Source: Syntrophaceae bacterium (GTDB lineage Bacteria; Desulfobacterota; Syntrophorhabdia; Syntrophorhabdales; WCHB1-27). From it: a stretch of DNA of 6,733 nucleotides. The stretch is taken from positions 1 to 6,733 of the forward strand of contig PLSJ01000317.1 in assembly GCA_003165115.1 (NCBI GenBank), written 5' to 3'. The position numbers and the translations under genes are program-made. Shown in pieces: positions 1-6,180 of the stretch (position 1 is its first letter; every line of letters begins with the position of its first letter). The notes beneath the pieces are model-generated. The model saw nothing but the letters and a program-made list of their open reading frames with translations. It was not told the DNA's origin and made no database searches.

Positions 1-21
1 CTGACGGGCAAGTTCGGATAG
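1..21 (+). CDS. pstB: PstB phosphate ABC transporter ATPase, last six codons (partial)
   Basis: Reading from base 1 gives LTGKFG and a TAG stop. PstB proteins typically end in a motif like TEDYITGRFG, and pstB normally lies just upstream of phoU, as here. PstB is the cytoplasmic ATPase that powers the PstSCAB high-affinity phosphate importer. Only six residues are visible, so the call rests on the tail motif and on the neighbour. The second, longer copy of the same tail further on (TEQYLTGKFG) strengthens it. The stop codon overlaps an AGGAGG sequence. Confidence 0.6.
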   Translation: MTGKFG

Positions 22-25
22 GAGG
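1..25 (+). repeat. 25-base direct repeat, copy 1
   Basis: Identical to 107-131, with a 106-base offset. It covers the codons for LTGKFG, the TAG stop and an overlapping AGGAGG. It may extend to the left beyond the window edge. Confidence 0.95.
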
Positions 26-35
26 TTATGAGCGG

Positions 36-127
36 GGAGGCTCCGGCAGCTCTGCTGACGGAGGGGGTGCTGAACCCCAGTAATTGCCAAAAGGACGGAG
101 CAATACCTGACGGGCAAGTTCGGATAG
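36..127 (+). pseudogene. Degraded duplicate of the pstB 3' end
   Basis: The stretch before phoU reads as a broken PstB tail. Codons 70-84 give LNPSN in one frame. Codons 89-127 give KRTEQYLTGKFG and a stop in another. Removing four bases (85-88) would join them into LNPSNKRTEQYLTGKFG, which closely matches the usual PstB ending (NP..KRTEDYITGRFG). Upstream of 70 the match fades but still contains ACGGAG-like remnants. With the intact LTGKFG stop at 1-21, the simplest reading is a tandem duplication of about 106 bases of the pstB end followed by decay. The left boundary is approximate. The alternative is that the window starts inside a separate repeat; the sequence to the left would decide. 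Confidence 0.5.
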
Positions 128-131
128 GAGG
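107..131 (+). repeat. 25-base direct repeat, copy 2
   Basis: Exact copy of 1-25. It ends in the AGGAGG that serves phoU. The copies diverge immediately after base 131 (TTATGAGC follows copy 1, CTGCACATG follows copy 2). Confidence 0.95.
126..131 (+). promoter_or_regulatory. Ribosome binding site of phoU
   Basis: AGGAGG lies six bases before the ATG at 138 and overlaps the TAG stop of the pstB tail copy. The same AGGAGG in copy 1 (20-25) is only two bases from an ATG at 28, too close for good initiation. So copy 2 is the working site. Confidence 0.85.
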
Positions 132-137
132 CTGCAC

Positions 138-833
138 ATGTTCGACGAGCCGATGGTTGATCTTAAGCGCGAGCTGGCGGAGTATGCGAGCTTCGTGGAG
201 CATATGATCGAGAAAAGCATCCAGGGTCTGCTCAGGAACAACAGGCAGATGCTCCTGGAGGTCGTGGAGAAAGACGAGCCGAAGGCCAATGCCTGCGAGA
301 ACATGCTCGATGAGCTGTGCCTCAATATGATCGCCAAGTACCAGCCGAGGGCACGCGACCTGCGTACGATACTGATGGCCCTGGGGATGAACAAAGACCT
401 GGAGAGAATGGCCGATCACGCGGTCAACCTCGCGGAAGACGCCCTCTACCTGATCGAGAGGCCGCAGGTGAAGCCGCTCATCGACATCCCCCGGATGGCC
501 GAAGAGGCGACGGGCATGGTGCGGGACAGCATCAGCTCCTTCCTCACGGAAGACGCGAAGCTCGCAAAGGCGGTATGCGAGCGGGACAGCATTGTCGACG
601 GGCTCAACGACCAGGTCGTCAGGGAGCTGATCACCTTCATGAGCTCCGACTCCACCACGATCGAGCGTTCCATACATCTCCTTAATATCGCCAGGAACCT
701 GGAGCGCATCGCCGACCTTTCCACCAACGTCGGCGAAGACGTGATATTCATGGTCGAGGGCCGGGTAATAAAACACCACAAGGGAGAAGGCGGACCGGAC
801 TGCGAAGGCGGAAAGGCGGACCGGACTGCGTAA
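138..833 (+). CDS. phoU: PhoU, phosphate signalling regulator
   Basis: A 231-residue protein of the PhoU family: two three-helix bundles, each carrying an E/DxxxD metal-binding motif. Both motifs are visible: DLERMADHAVNLAED at 87-101 and NLERIADLSTNVGED at 187-201. PhoU is cytoplasmic. In studied bacteria it links the Pst transporter to the PhoR kinase, keeps the Pho regulon off when phosphate is plentiful and limits uptake. The ATG is set by AGGAGG six bases upstream, and the position after pstB is the classic pst operon order. The family-like region ends near residue 214 (GRVIKHHK). The last 17 residues are a Gly/Asp-rich tail created partly by a tandem duplication and are not expected to be conserved. 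The gene ends 17 bases from the convergent kinase gene with no hairpin terminator visible. Confidence 0.95.
   Translation: MFDEPMVDLKRELAEYASFVEHMIEKSIQGLLRNNRQMLLEVVEKDEPKANACENMLDELCLNMIAKYQPRARDLRTILMALGMNKDLERMADHAVNLAEDALYLIERPQVKPLIDIPRMAEEATGMVRDSISSFLTEDAKLAKAVCERDSIVDGLNDQVVRELITFMSSDSTTIERSIHLLNIARNLERIADLSTNVGEDVIFMVEGRVIKHHKGEGGPDCEGGKADRTA
787..830 (+). repeat. 18-base tandem repeat at the 3' end of phoU
   Basis: The 18 bases at 787-804 recur exactly at 813-830, offset by 26. A third partial unit (AAGGCGG) sits at 805-811. The offset is not a multiple of three, so the two copies are read in different frames (GGPDC, then KADRTA), and the second copy leads directly into the TAA stop. 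Confidence 0.9.
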
Positions 834-850
834 CGCGGTCAAATCCCGGC

Positions 851-3307
851 TTACTTATCGAGCACCCGCCGTATCGCTTCGGCCACTTCCCTTTTCGCCA
901 TGGGCTTCATGATGAACTCCCGGACGCCCTCCGCCCTCGCCCGCTCCGCCGATACCGTCTCGCTGTAGCCGGTGAAGAGGATGACCGGAAGGTCGCCCCT
1001 GATCTCCAGTAGCCTTTTGGCAAGGGCGATACCAGTCAGGTCGGGCATGGTCTGGTCGGTGATGACGAGGTCGAAGCGGTGGGGTCCGGCGAGGAACACC
1101 TCCAGCGCCTCGGAGCCGTTTCGGGCCGTGGTGACGGTATAACCGAGGCGCTTGAGCATTTGCGCGGCCATTTCGACGATGAGCGGCTCGTCGTCGACGA
1201 GCAGTATGCGTTCGTTGCCGCCGGGGAGCGCACCCTCTTTTTCTTTCTCGTCCCTGGTCTCTATGTCGGCATAGGGGAGAAAGACACTAAAGAGCGACCC
1301 TTCGCCCGGTGAGCTCTCCACGGTGATTGCCCCGCCGTGGCTCTTCACTATGCCAAAAACCACGGCCAGCCCCATGCCGGTTCCCTCATCCGGTTGTTTC
1401 GTCGTAAAGAAAGGCTCGAAGAGTCTCCGCCGGACTTCTTCCGTCATGCCTGTCCCGGTGTCGCGGACGGTCAACCGGACGTATCGTCCCGGCTCCATCT
1501 CCGGGCTGGGCATGGGATCTCCTTCTCTCAGGGTGAGGCCGGAAACGCCGATCGTCAGGGCGCCTCCCTTTTCCCGCATGGCGTACGCGCCGTTTGCGGC
1601 GAGGTTCATGACGATTTGCTGGATCTGAGAGGCATCGCCGACGACGGTGTCCGAGCCGGTCTTGACATCGAGCTCCATGCGGACGGTGCTTGGCAACACG
1701 CCGCGGAGGAGGCGGAACGTGTCTTTCGCGAGGTCGGTGAGTCTTAAGGGTTTCTTCTCCTGCGCGCTTTTCCTGCTGAACGTCAAAATCTGCCTGACGA
1801 GGTCGCGCGCCCGCTTCGATGCCTTGATTATCTGCTCGATGTTCCTCCTGGGGCCGTCGTCCCCCTTCATGTCATCGAGGGCAAGCTCGGCGTTTCCAAG
1901 GACCACGGCAAGCATGTTATTGAAATCATGGGCAATGCCCCCGGCAAGGGTGCCGACGGCTTCCATCTTCAGGGACTGTCTCAACTGCTCCTCCAGCCGC
2001 GCCCTCTCCTTCTCCGCCCGCTTCGCGGCGGTAATGTCCTGCACGACGGTAATGGCCCCCTCTATCCGCTTCTCGCCGTTAAATATGGGGTTCGCCGACA
2101 TCCGCCGGTAGAACACCTCTCCGGTCGTCCTGTTGCGGAGGGCTATTTCCAGGCCGGAAAACGGTTCTCCCTGAAATACCCGTCTAAGCTGCTCCATGTG
2201 AAGGGGCGTTCCATCGGGAGCGAACATGTCCACCTGGGAGAGGAACGCGGACGACCGACGCTGGAGGAGGGCATCGGGATCTATCCCCACTTCCGCGGCC
2301 TGCGCCTTTGCGACGGAGTTGACGAGCACGATGCGGCCGTCGACATGGGTAAACCATACCCCCTCGTTCATGCTGTCGATAAGCGTCATGAGCCTGTCGC
2401 GCTCGTGCTCCGCCAGCAGTGTCTGCCGGCGGAGCGCCTCTGTCCGTTCCTGCGCGTGCAACTCGAGCTCGTCTCGGGAGCTCCGCAGCTCCTGCTCCAT
2501 GCGCTTCCGCTCGGTGATGTCGATGACGATGCCCGCCGTCCTGAGAGGCTTGCCACCGGTATCACGAATCGCCCTGGCTGTTGCAAGCACCCAGATGACC
2601 CGCCCGTCCTTCCGGACGTACCGCTTTTCCGCCCTGTATTCGTCCGTTTCCCCGCGCAGCATGCGCTCGAACTTCTCCCGGTCGGCCTCCCGGTCTTCCG
2701 GATGGGTAAGGTCCCGCACCGTCTTCGACAGCAGTTCATGCCGGGTGTAGCCGGTCATCTCGCAAAACCGGTCGTTGACCCGTATCAGTCTTCCCGTCCG
2801 GGGCTCCGCCTGGCCCATGCCCACCAGGCCAAGCTCAAAAAAGGTCCGGTACTGCTCCTCGCTCTGCCTCAGGGCCTCCTCAATCCGCTTGCGCTCGGTA
2901 ATGTCCCTTATTGCGCCAAGGAGGTATCGCCTCCGGCCCTGTTCGTCTCTGATCACGACGAAATGATCGGACAGCCATCGGTATCCCCCATGCTTTTTCT
3001 CGAACCGGTATTCGACAAACCCCCTTTGGGCCGATGCCGCGTCTTCGATAGACCGCGTGACGACGTTCACGTCGTCGGGATGGATGCGGGCGAGGACCCC
3101 GGCAAGCGAAAGGGAAGAAAACTCCGCCGCTGTGAGGCCCGTTATTTCCTCGATGACGGGACTGACGTAATCGTACCGGTCCTTCTCCAGGTCCCTTTTA
3201 TACGTTGCGTCGGGACATAGCTCGACTATCGACCGGTAGAGGTCCTCCGTGCCCGGCCGGCTCCCTGTACGAAGCGGAGTGCCTTGTCTCCTGATCAGGG
3301 AAGACAC
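851..3307 (-). CDS. Hybrid sensor histidine kinase, three PAS domains plus receiver
   Basis: 818 residues from the GTG at 3307. In order: PAS/PAC 1 (about 21-141, ending DITERKR), PAS/PAC 2 (149-269, also DITERKR), a charged likely coiled coil (270-305), PAS 3 (304-427), HisKA (447-513) with the phosphoacceptor His460 in GGIAHDFNN, HATPase_c (558-677) with N-box NLAANGAYAM (Asn568), G1 DTGTGM (616-621), F-box FEPFFTTK and G2 GTGMGL, then a receiver (699-817). The receiver has acidic Asp705/Asp706, phosphoacceptor Asp751 (ITDQTMP), Thr779 and Lys801. All catalytic residues are present. It should autophosphorylate His460 and pass phosphate to Asp751, then perhaps to an unlinked partner. I see no signal peptide or membrane segment, so it is probably a cytoplasmic sensor. 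The ligand is unknown and no cognate regulator lies in the window. An open frame continues 61 codons upstream to a TTG, but without a Shine-Dalgarno sequence and across a rightward promoter. Confidence 0.93.
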   Translation of the reverse strand: MSSLIRRQGTPLRTGSRPGTEDLYRSIVELCPDATYKRDLEKDRYDYVSPVIEEITGLTAAEFSSLSLAGVLARIHPDDVNVVTRSIEDAASAQRGFVEYRFEKKHGGYRWLSDHFVVIRDEQGRRRYLLGAIRDITERKRIEEALRQSEEQYRTFFELGLVGMGQAEPRTGRLIRVNDRFCEMTGYTRHELLSKTVRDLTHPEDREADREKFERMLRGETDEYRAEKRYVRKDGRVIWVLATARAIRDTGGKPLRTAGIVIDITERKRMEQELRSSRDELELHAQERTEALRRQTLLAEHERDRLMTLIDSMNEGVWFTHVDGRIVLVNSVAKAQAAEVGIDPDALLQRRSSAFLSQVDMFAPDGTPLHMEQLRRVFQGEPFSGLEIALRNRTTGEVFYRRMSANPIFNGEKRIEGAITVVQDITAAKRAEKERARLEEQLRQSLKMEAVGTLAGGIAHDFNNMLAVVLGNAELALDDMKGDDGPRRNIEQIIKASKRARDLVRQILTFSRKSAQEKKPLRLTDLAKDTFRLLRGVLPSTVRMELDVKTGSDTVVGDASQIQQIVMNLAANGAYAMREKGGALTIGVSGLTLREGDPMPSPEMEPGRYVRLTVRDTGTGMTEEVRRRLFEPFFTTKQPDEGTGMGLAVVFGIVKSHGGAITVESSPGEGSLFSVFLPYADIETRDEKEKEGALPGGNERILLVDDEPLIVEMAAQMLKRLGYTVTTARNGSEALEVFLAGPHRFDLVITDQTMPDLTGIALAKRLLEIRGDLPVILFTGYSETVSAERARAEGVREFIMKPMAKREVAEAIRRVLDK

Positions 3308-3312
3308 CTGTC

Positions 3313-3320
3313 CCTCCTTA
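3313..3320 (-). promoter_or_regulatory. Ribosome binding site that fixes the kinase start
   Basis: On the minus strand TAAGGAGG lies five bases before the GTG at 3307-3305. The in-frame upstream ATG codons (near 3424, 3388 and 3349) and the TTG at 3490 have no comparable site. Confidence 0.8.
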
Positions 3321-3450
3321 TAGGTAAATATCAGCAGCGCGACGCCCATCGTCAATGGCCCCGCGCGTCGCCGCCGGCACCTATTCATGGGTAAGACATC
3401 CGATAGGGTGAAAGTGAGACGCATTATTTTCAAAACCCGCACGTTTTTTC

Positions 3451-3478
3451 TTGACACCCTTGTAATGCGCGGTATAAC
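3451..3478 (+). promoter_or_regulatory. Sigma-70-type promoter, rightward
   Basis: A perfect -35 TTGACA (3451-3456), a 16-base spacer and a near-perfect -10 TATAAC (3473-3478). Transcription would start near 3485 and give a leader of roughly 230 bases before the ATG at 3718. It lies inside the upstream extension of the kinase frame, which supports the shorter kinase start. Confidence 0.75.
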
Positions 3479-3501
3479 ATAACAAAGCAATCTGTTAAAA
3501 A

Positions 3502-3580
3502 GTCAGACCATCCACGAGGATGGGACGGAAAGCCGGGAGTCTGAAATCTTCACTCTATCCGTATCCAGGCAGCCAGTGAT
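3502..3580 (+). ncRNA. Candidate cyclic-di-GMP-I (GEMM-I)-like riboswitch aptamer
   Basis: Just after the predicted transcription start, CCATCC (3508-3513) and GGATGG (3518-3523) form a perfect 6-bp hairpin with a four-base loop. It is followed by GGGACGGAAAGCC (3522-3534), and AGGCAGCC appears at 3567-3574. From memory, the GEMM-I consensus has ...AAACC, a short GNRA hairpin, GGGACGCAAAGCC, and a later AGGUAGC/AGCC segment, so order and spacing fit. Deviations: the loop is ACGA rather than GAAA, GACGC is GACGG, and the usual GGCAAACC is GTCAGACC. An outer pairing TCAGAC (3503-3508) with GTCTGA (3539-3544) is also possible and would compete for C3508. Position fits well: a long leader on a gene for a secreted, sorted protein, a common kind of c-di-GMP target. 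The ligand call is inference; the 3' boundary is approximate. Confidence 0.5.
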
Positions 3581-3598
3581 GAGGAAATTACTATGAGA

Positions 3599-3608
3599 AA
3601 GGAGGTGA
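3599..3608 (+). promoter_or_regulatory. Orphan perfect Shine-Dalgarno sequence in the leader
   Basis: AAGGAGGTGA is fully complementary to the 16S rRNA 3' tail, yet no ATG, GTG or TTG follows at 5-12 bases. The next ATG codons (3652, 3661) are more than 40 bases away, and the coding ATG at 3718 has its own AAGGAG at 3703-3708. It may be a ribosome standby site, part of the leader fold, or a relic. Confidence 0.5.
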
Positions 3609-3651
3609 AGGAATAGCACGGTATCGGCGTGGGAAACTGTTATAGACATCG

Positions 3652-3686
3652 ATGCGCCGAATGAAAAAGGTCCCATTGCATTTTTT
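3652..3686 (+). terminator. Possible leader terminator (expression platform)
   Basis: ATGC (3652-3655) and AATG (3660-3663) can pair with CATT (3674-3677) and GCAT (3678-3681). This forms an 8-bp stem interrupted by a four-base bulge (GCCG), followed at once by six T (3681-3686). It lies between the aptamer candidate and the coding start, where a transcription-control platform would sit. The stem is AT-rich and bulged, so the call is weak. Confidence 0.3.
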
Positions 3687-3717
3687 CGTTTCTTTATATT
3701 AAAAGGAGACCCAAGAC

Positions 3718-4347
3718 ATGAAAAAGAAGATGTTTTTCCTCCCTGCCCTCCTGATAGTCGCGCTTCTTGCGGGGGCAATCAACGCAAATGCCAACCTTCT
3801 CACCTATTCGGACCGTTCCGCGTGGCTGGGCAGTGTTTCCGGCGTGACGACAATAGACTTCAATAGCCTGATTGGCCAGGAATTCGCCTCCCTTTCCGTC
3901 GGCCCGGTGACCTTCGATGTGCCCGGAAGTTCAAGATCCGACGCCCTTTGGGTCTCGAATCCCGGTAGTTACACCGGCCTTGGCATTGCCCTCGTGGGGA
4001 ACTATTCTCCGACCGCGATCCGCGCAACCTTCAGCCCTTCAACGGTCGGCGTAGGCGTCGACGTATATAACCTGACGCAAAATGACAATATTTCCGTGAC
4101 GGTCACGACGAACACCGGCAATTATAACTGGCTGGTGCCCGTAACGGTGGGTTCTCCTTCCTTCTTCGGCCTGACCGCCGCAGGGGGATATATCAGCGCC
4201 ATCACTTTTACCCCTTCCGTCTCCTGGGTGGGCATCGACAATTTCTCCTATGCCGGGTCGGCAAGCGTTCCCCTGCCTCCGAGCATGCTCCTCCTGGCTC
4301 CCGGCCTCGTCGGCCTCGCGGGCATCAGGAGAAGATTCAAGAAGTAG
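3718..4347 (+). CDS. Exported protein with PEP-CTERM/VPLPA-like sorting tail
   Basis: A 209-residue protein. It has a signal peptide (MKKKM, hydrophobic core 6-20, likely cleavage near ANA at 24-26) and a Ser/Thr/Gly/Asn-rich, probably beta-sandwich body (27-180) with the GIDNFSYAG segment often seen before such tails. The end is tripartite: VPLPPS (184-189), a hydrophobic helix (190-203) and RRRFKK. That is the exosortase-type signal. VPLPPS lies between the classic VPEP and the VPLPA variant assigned to a dedicated exosortase. The protein is expected to be exported by Sec, cut by an exosortase in the inner membrane and released to the surface or extracellular matrix. No enzyme motif is visible, so the role is probably structural or adhesive. 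AAGGAG nine bases upstream sets the ATG. It stands alone between its own promoter/leader and a strong terminator. No exosortase gene lies in the window. Confidence 0.85.
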   Translation: MKKKMFFLPALLIVALLAGAINANANLLTYSDRSAWLGSVSGVTTIDFNSLIGQEFASLSVGPVTFDVPGSSRSDALWVSNPGSYTGLGIALVGNYSPTAIRATFSPSTVGVGVDVYNLTQNDNISVTVTTNTGNYNWLVPVTVGSPSFFGLTAAGGYISAITFTPSVSWVGIDNFSYAGSASVPLPPSMLLLAPGLVGLAGIRRRFKK

Positions 4348-4368
4348 TCGTTATTCAGCACGCATAGC

Positions 4369-4402
4369 GGGCAGGGCCGACGCACGGCCCTGCCCTTTCC
4401 TT
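4369..4402 (+). terminator. Strong intrinsic terminator
   Basis: GGGCAGGGCCG (4369-4379) and CGGCCCTGCCC (4385-4395) form a perfect 11-bp stem with loop ACGCA, followed by TTTCCTT. It lies 21 bases after the secreted-protein stop and isolates that gene from the downstream radical SAM gene. Confidence 0.92.
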
Positions 4403-4462
4403 ACTGCCGAACATTTAAGCGGCTAACCAAGGCCGGACCCTCGTTGATTCCGCCTGCCCGAT

Positions 4463-6178
4463 ATGGTACAACTATCCATGCTGGATCTTGTCCTGCTCCA
4501 CCCGCCCAGCGTCTACGATTTCCGCAAGGTGTCGGTGTTGCACGGGCCCATAAGCGACGTCATCCCCTCCACGCCGATCTTCGAGATGTACCCTATCGGG
4601 TTCGCGAGCCTTTCCGAATACCTGGGGCGCTCCGGCATCAACGTGAGGATCATCAACCTCGCTTACAAGATGCTCAAGAACAAGGGGTACGACGCCGAGA
4701 ACGAAATCAGGCGCATAAAGGCGAAGGCTTTCGGCATCGACCTCCACTGGATGCCCCATATCCAGGGGGCGATAGCCGTCTCCGAGCTGGTAAAGAAGCA
4801 CCACCCGGACACACCGGTCATCTTCGGCGGCTTCTCGTCCACCTATTTCCATGAGGAGCTGCTGGAGCGCTACGGGTCGGTCGATTTCGTGGTGCGGGGC
4901 GATTCGACGGAGGAGCCCCTCCGGCTGCTCATGGAGGCGATCCGTGGGAACGGGTCGTTCCACGACGTCCCGAACCTTTCGTTCAGGGACAAGGGCACCG
5001 TAGTGGTCAATCCCCTGACGTTCGTGCCGGACAACCTCGATTACAGCCGCACCGACTATGGGCATATCATAAGGAAGGTAGCGAGATACAGGGACTTTGC
5101 GGGCTACGTGCCGTTCGTTAACTGGCCCAAATATCCCATCACCGCGGTCTTCACGTGCCGGGGCTGCACGTATAACTGCAAGACCTGCGGGGGTTCCCAC
5201 TTCGCCTTCAAGAACATGACGGGCAGGAAAAGGGCGGCCTTCAAATCACCGGAGCTGCTCGTGAAAGAAGTCAGGGAGGTGGCTTTCCACCTCAAGGGCC
5301 CCATCTTTCTTATAGGCGACATCTTCCAGAACGGGCCGGAATACGGCGAAAAGCTGCTGTTCCTCCTGAAGAAAGAGCGGATAAGGAACAGCTTCGTCTT
5401 CGAGTTTTTCACACCCCCGGACCCCGCCCACGTGAAGATGATAAGCGATGCCGTGGAGAACTTCAACGTGGAGCTTTCCCCCGAATCTCATGACGAAGTG
5501 GTGAGACGCGCCTTCGGGAGGCCTTATTCGAACGAAAGCATGGAGAACCACATCGAGACCCTCCTGCGCTATGGGTGCAAACGGATCGACCTCTTTTTCA
5601 TGGTCGGGCTGCCTCACCAGGATTATGCGTCGGTCATGAAGACGGCGGACTATTGCGACGGGCTTCTCGGACGGCTCGGAAAATCGGGGGTGACGACGCC
5701 TTTCATCTCGCCGCTCGCCCCTTTTGTCGATCCGGGGAGCATGGTGTTCGAGTCGCCCGAAGAGCACGGCTACAGGCTCTTCTTCAGGGACGCCGAGTCG
5801 CACAGGAGGGCCATGCAGCAGCCGGGCTGGAAATATTTCCTCAACTACGAGACGCGGTGGATGAGCCGCGATGAGATCGTCGACAGCACCTATCACGGCG
5901 CCCTCGCCCTCAACAAGGTGAAGATGGCCCATGGCCTGATTTCGGGCGACGTCTACCGGGAGCTGGAGAAGAAGATAGTCTTTTCCCTCGACACGGTCGG
6001 CGCGATCGACCGCATCATGGAGATGGACCCGGCCGACAGGGGACAAAGGATTGCCGACCTGCGCATCGACGTGGAGAAAAACGTGAGCACCATAGGCGAG
6101 AAGAAAGAGCTTGAGTGGCCGACGGGGATATTTCGGATGAATTTCTTCAATATTTTCAGGACTCTTACAGGGCGATAA
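4463..6178 (+). CDS. B12-binding/radical SAM protein, substrate unknown
   Basis: 571 residues. The N-terminal half (about 7-190) is a Rossmann-like cobalamin-binding domain: LVLLHPPS at the start, YPIGFASLSEYL at 43-54, VIFGGFSSTYF at 119-129 and DFVVRGDSTEEPL at 141-153. The radical SAM core follows (about 225-430). Its cluster motif CTYNCKTC has Cys235, Cys239 and Cys242 as the CxxxCxxC ligands, and there is an extra Cys232. Later core strands include ELSPESHDE (337-345), FGRPY (351-355) and DLFFMVGLP (376-384). The C-terminal 140 residues have no motif I recognise. The enzyme should bind a [4Fe-4S] cluster and SAM; cobalamin suggests methyl transfer or another radical rearrangement, but the substrate cannot be read. 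From memory it best resembles the Ta0216-type family (TIGR04190), which I hold loosely. The base-on DxHxxG motif is not seen; DLH at 93-95 is in a different place. No Shine-Dalgarno sequence precedes Met1 or Met6 (4478), so the start is uncertain. It ends two bases before selA. Confidence 0.85.
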   Translation: MVQLSMLDLVLLHPPSVYDFRKVSVLHGPISDVIPSTPIFEMYPIGFASLSEYLGRSGINVRIINLAYKMLKNKGYDAENEIRRIKAKAFGIDLHWMPHIQGAIAVSELVKKHHPDTPVIFGGFSSTYFHEELLERYGSVDFVVRGDSTEEPLRLLMEAIRGNGSFHDVPNLSFRDKGTVVVNPLTFVPDNLDYSRTDYGHIIRKVARYRDFAGYVPFVNWPKYPITAVFTCRGCTYNCKTCGGSHFAFKNMTGRKRAAFKSPELLVKEVREVAFHLKGPIFLIGDIFQNGPEYGEKLLFLLKKERIRNSFVFEFFTPPDPAHVKMISDAVENFNVELSPESHDEVVRRAFGRPYSNESMENHIETLLRYGCKRIDLFFMVGLPHQDYASVMKTADYCDGLLGRLGKSGVTTPFISPLAPFVDPGSMVFESPEEHGYRLFFRDAESHRRAMQQPGWKYFLNYETRWMSRDEIVDSTYHGALALNKVKMAHGLISGDVYRELEKKIVFSLDTVGAIDRIMEMDPADRGQRIADLRIDVEKNVSTIGEKKELEWPTGIFRMNFFNIFRTLTGR

Positions 6179-6180
6179 CG

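Larger units (their letters stand above)
3308..3717. other. 410-base divergent intergenic region
   Basis: It separates the leftward kinase from the rightward secreted-protein gene. From 3308 to about 3450 I see only the kinase leader and its ribosome binding site. From 3451 rightward there is a sigma-70-like promoter, a structured leader, an orphan Shine-Dalgarno sequence and a hairpin with a T-run. A weak minus-strand promoter for the kinase may overlap the rightward one (TTAACA, then TATACC about 16 bases on, around 3470-3500), but this is not strong enough to list separately. Confidence 0.7.

Noticed and set aside
28..207. 59-codon frame starting right after repeat copy 1
   Set aside because: Its ATG is only two bases from AGGAGG, it reads through the decayed pstB tail and overlaps phoU in another frame; no sign of a real protein.
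834..850. Possible bidirectional terminator between phoU and the kinase
   Set aside because: Only 17 bases and no inverted repeat or T-run that I can see.
1928..3220. 430-codon open frame on the + strand opposite the kinase
   Set aside because: It is antisense to conserved PAS and linker coding sequence, has Pro/Leu/His-rich composition typical of a GC-rich shadow frame, and no recognisable domain.
3503..3778. 91-codon minus-strand frame over the leader
   Set aside because: It overlaps the promoter-proximal leader and signal peptide in antisense, and has no domain or start signal.
4472..5200. 242-codon minus-strand frame opposite the B12-binding domain
   Set aside because: Shadow of a strongly supported gene; composition is that of antisense codons.
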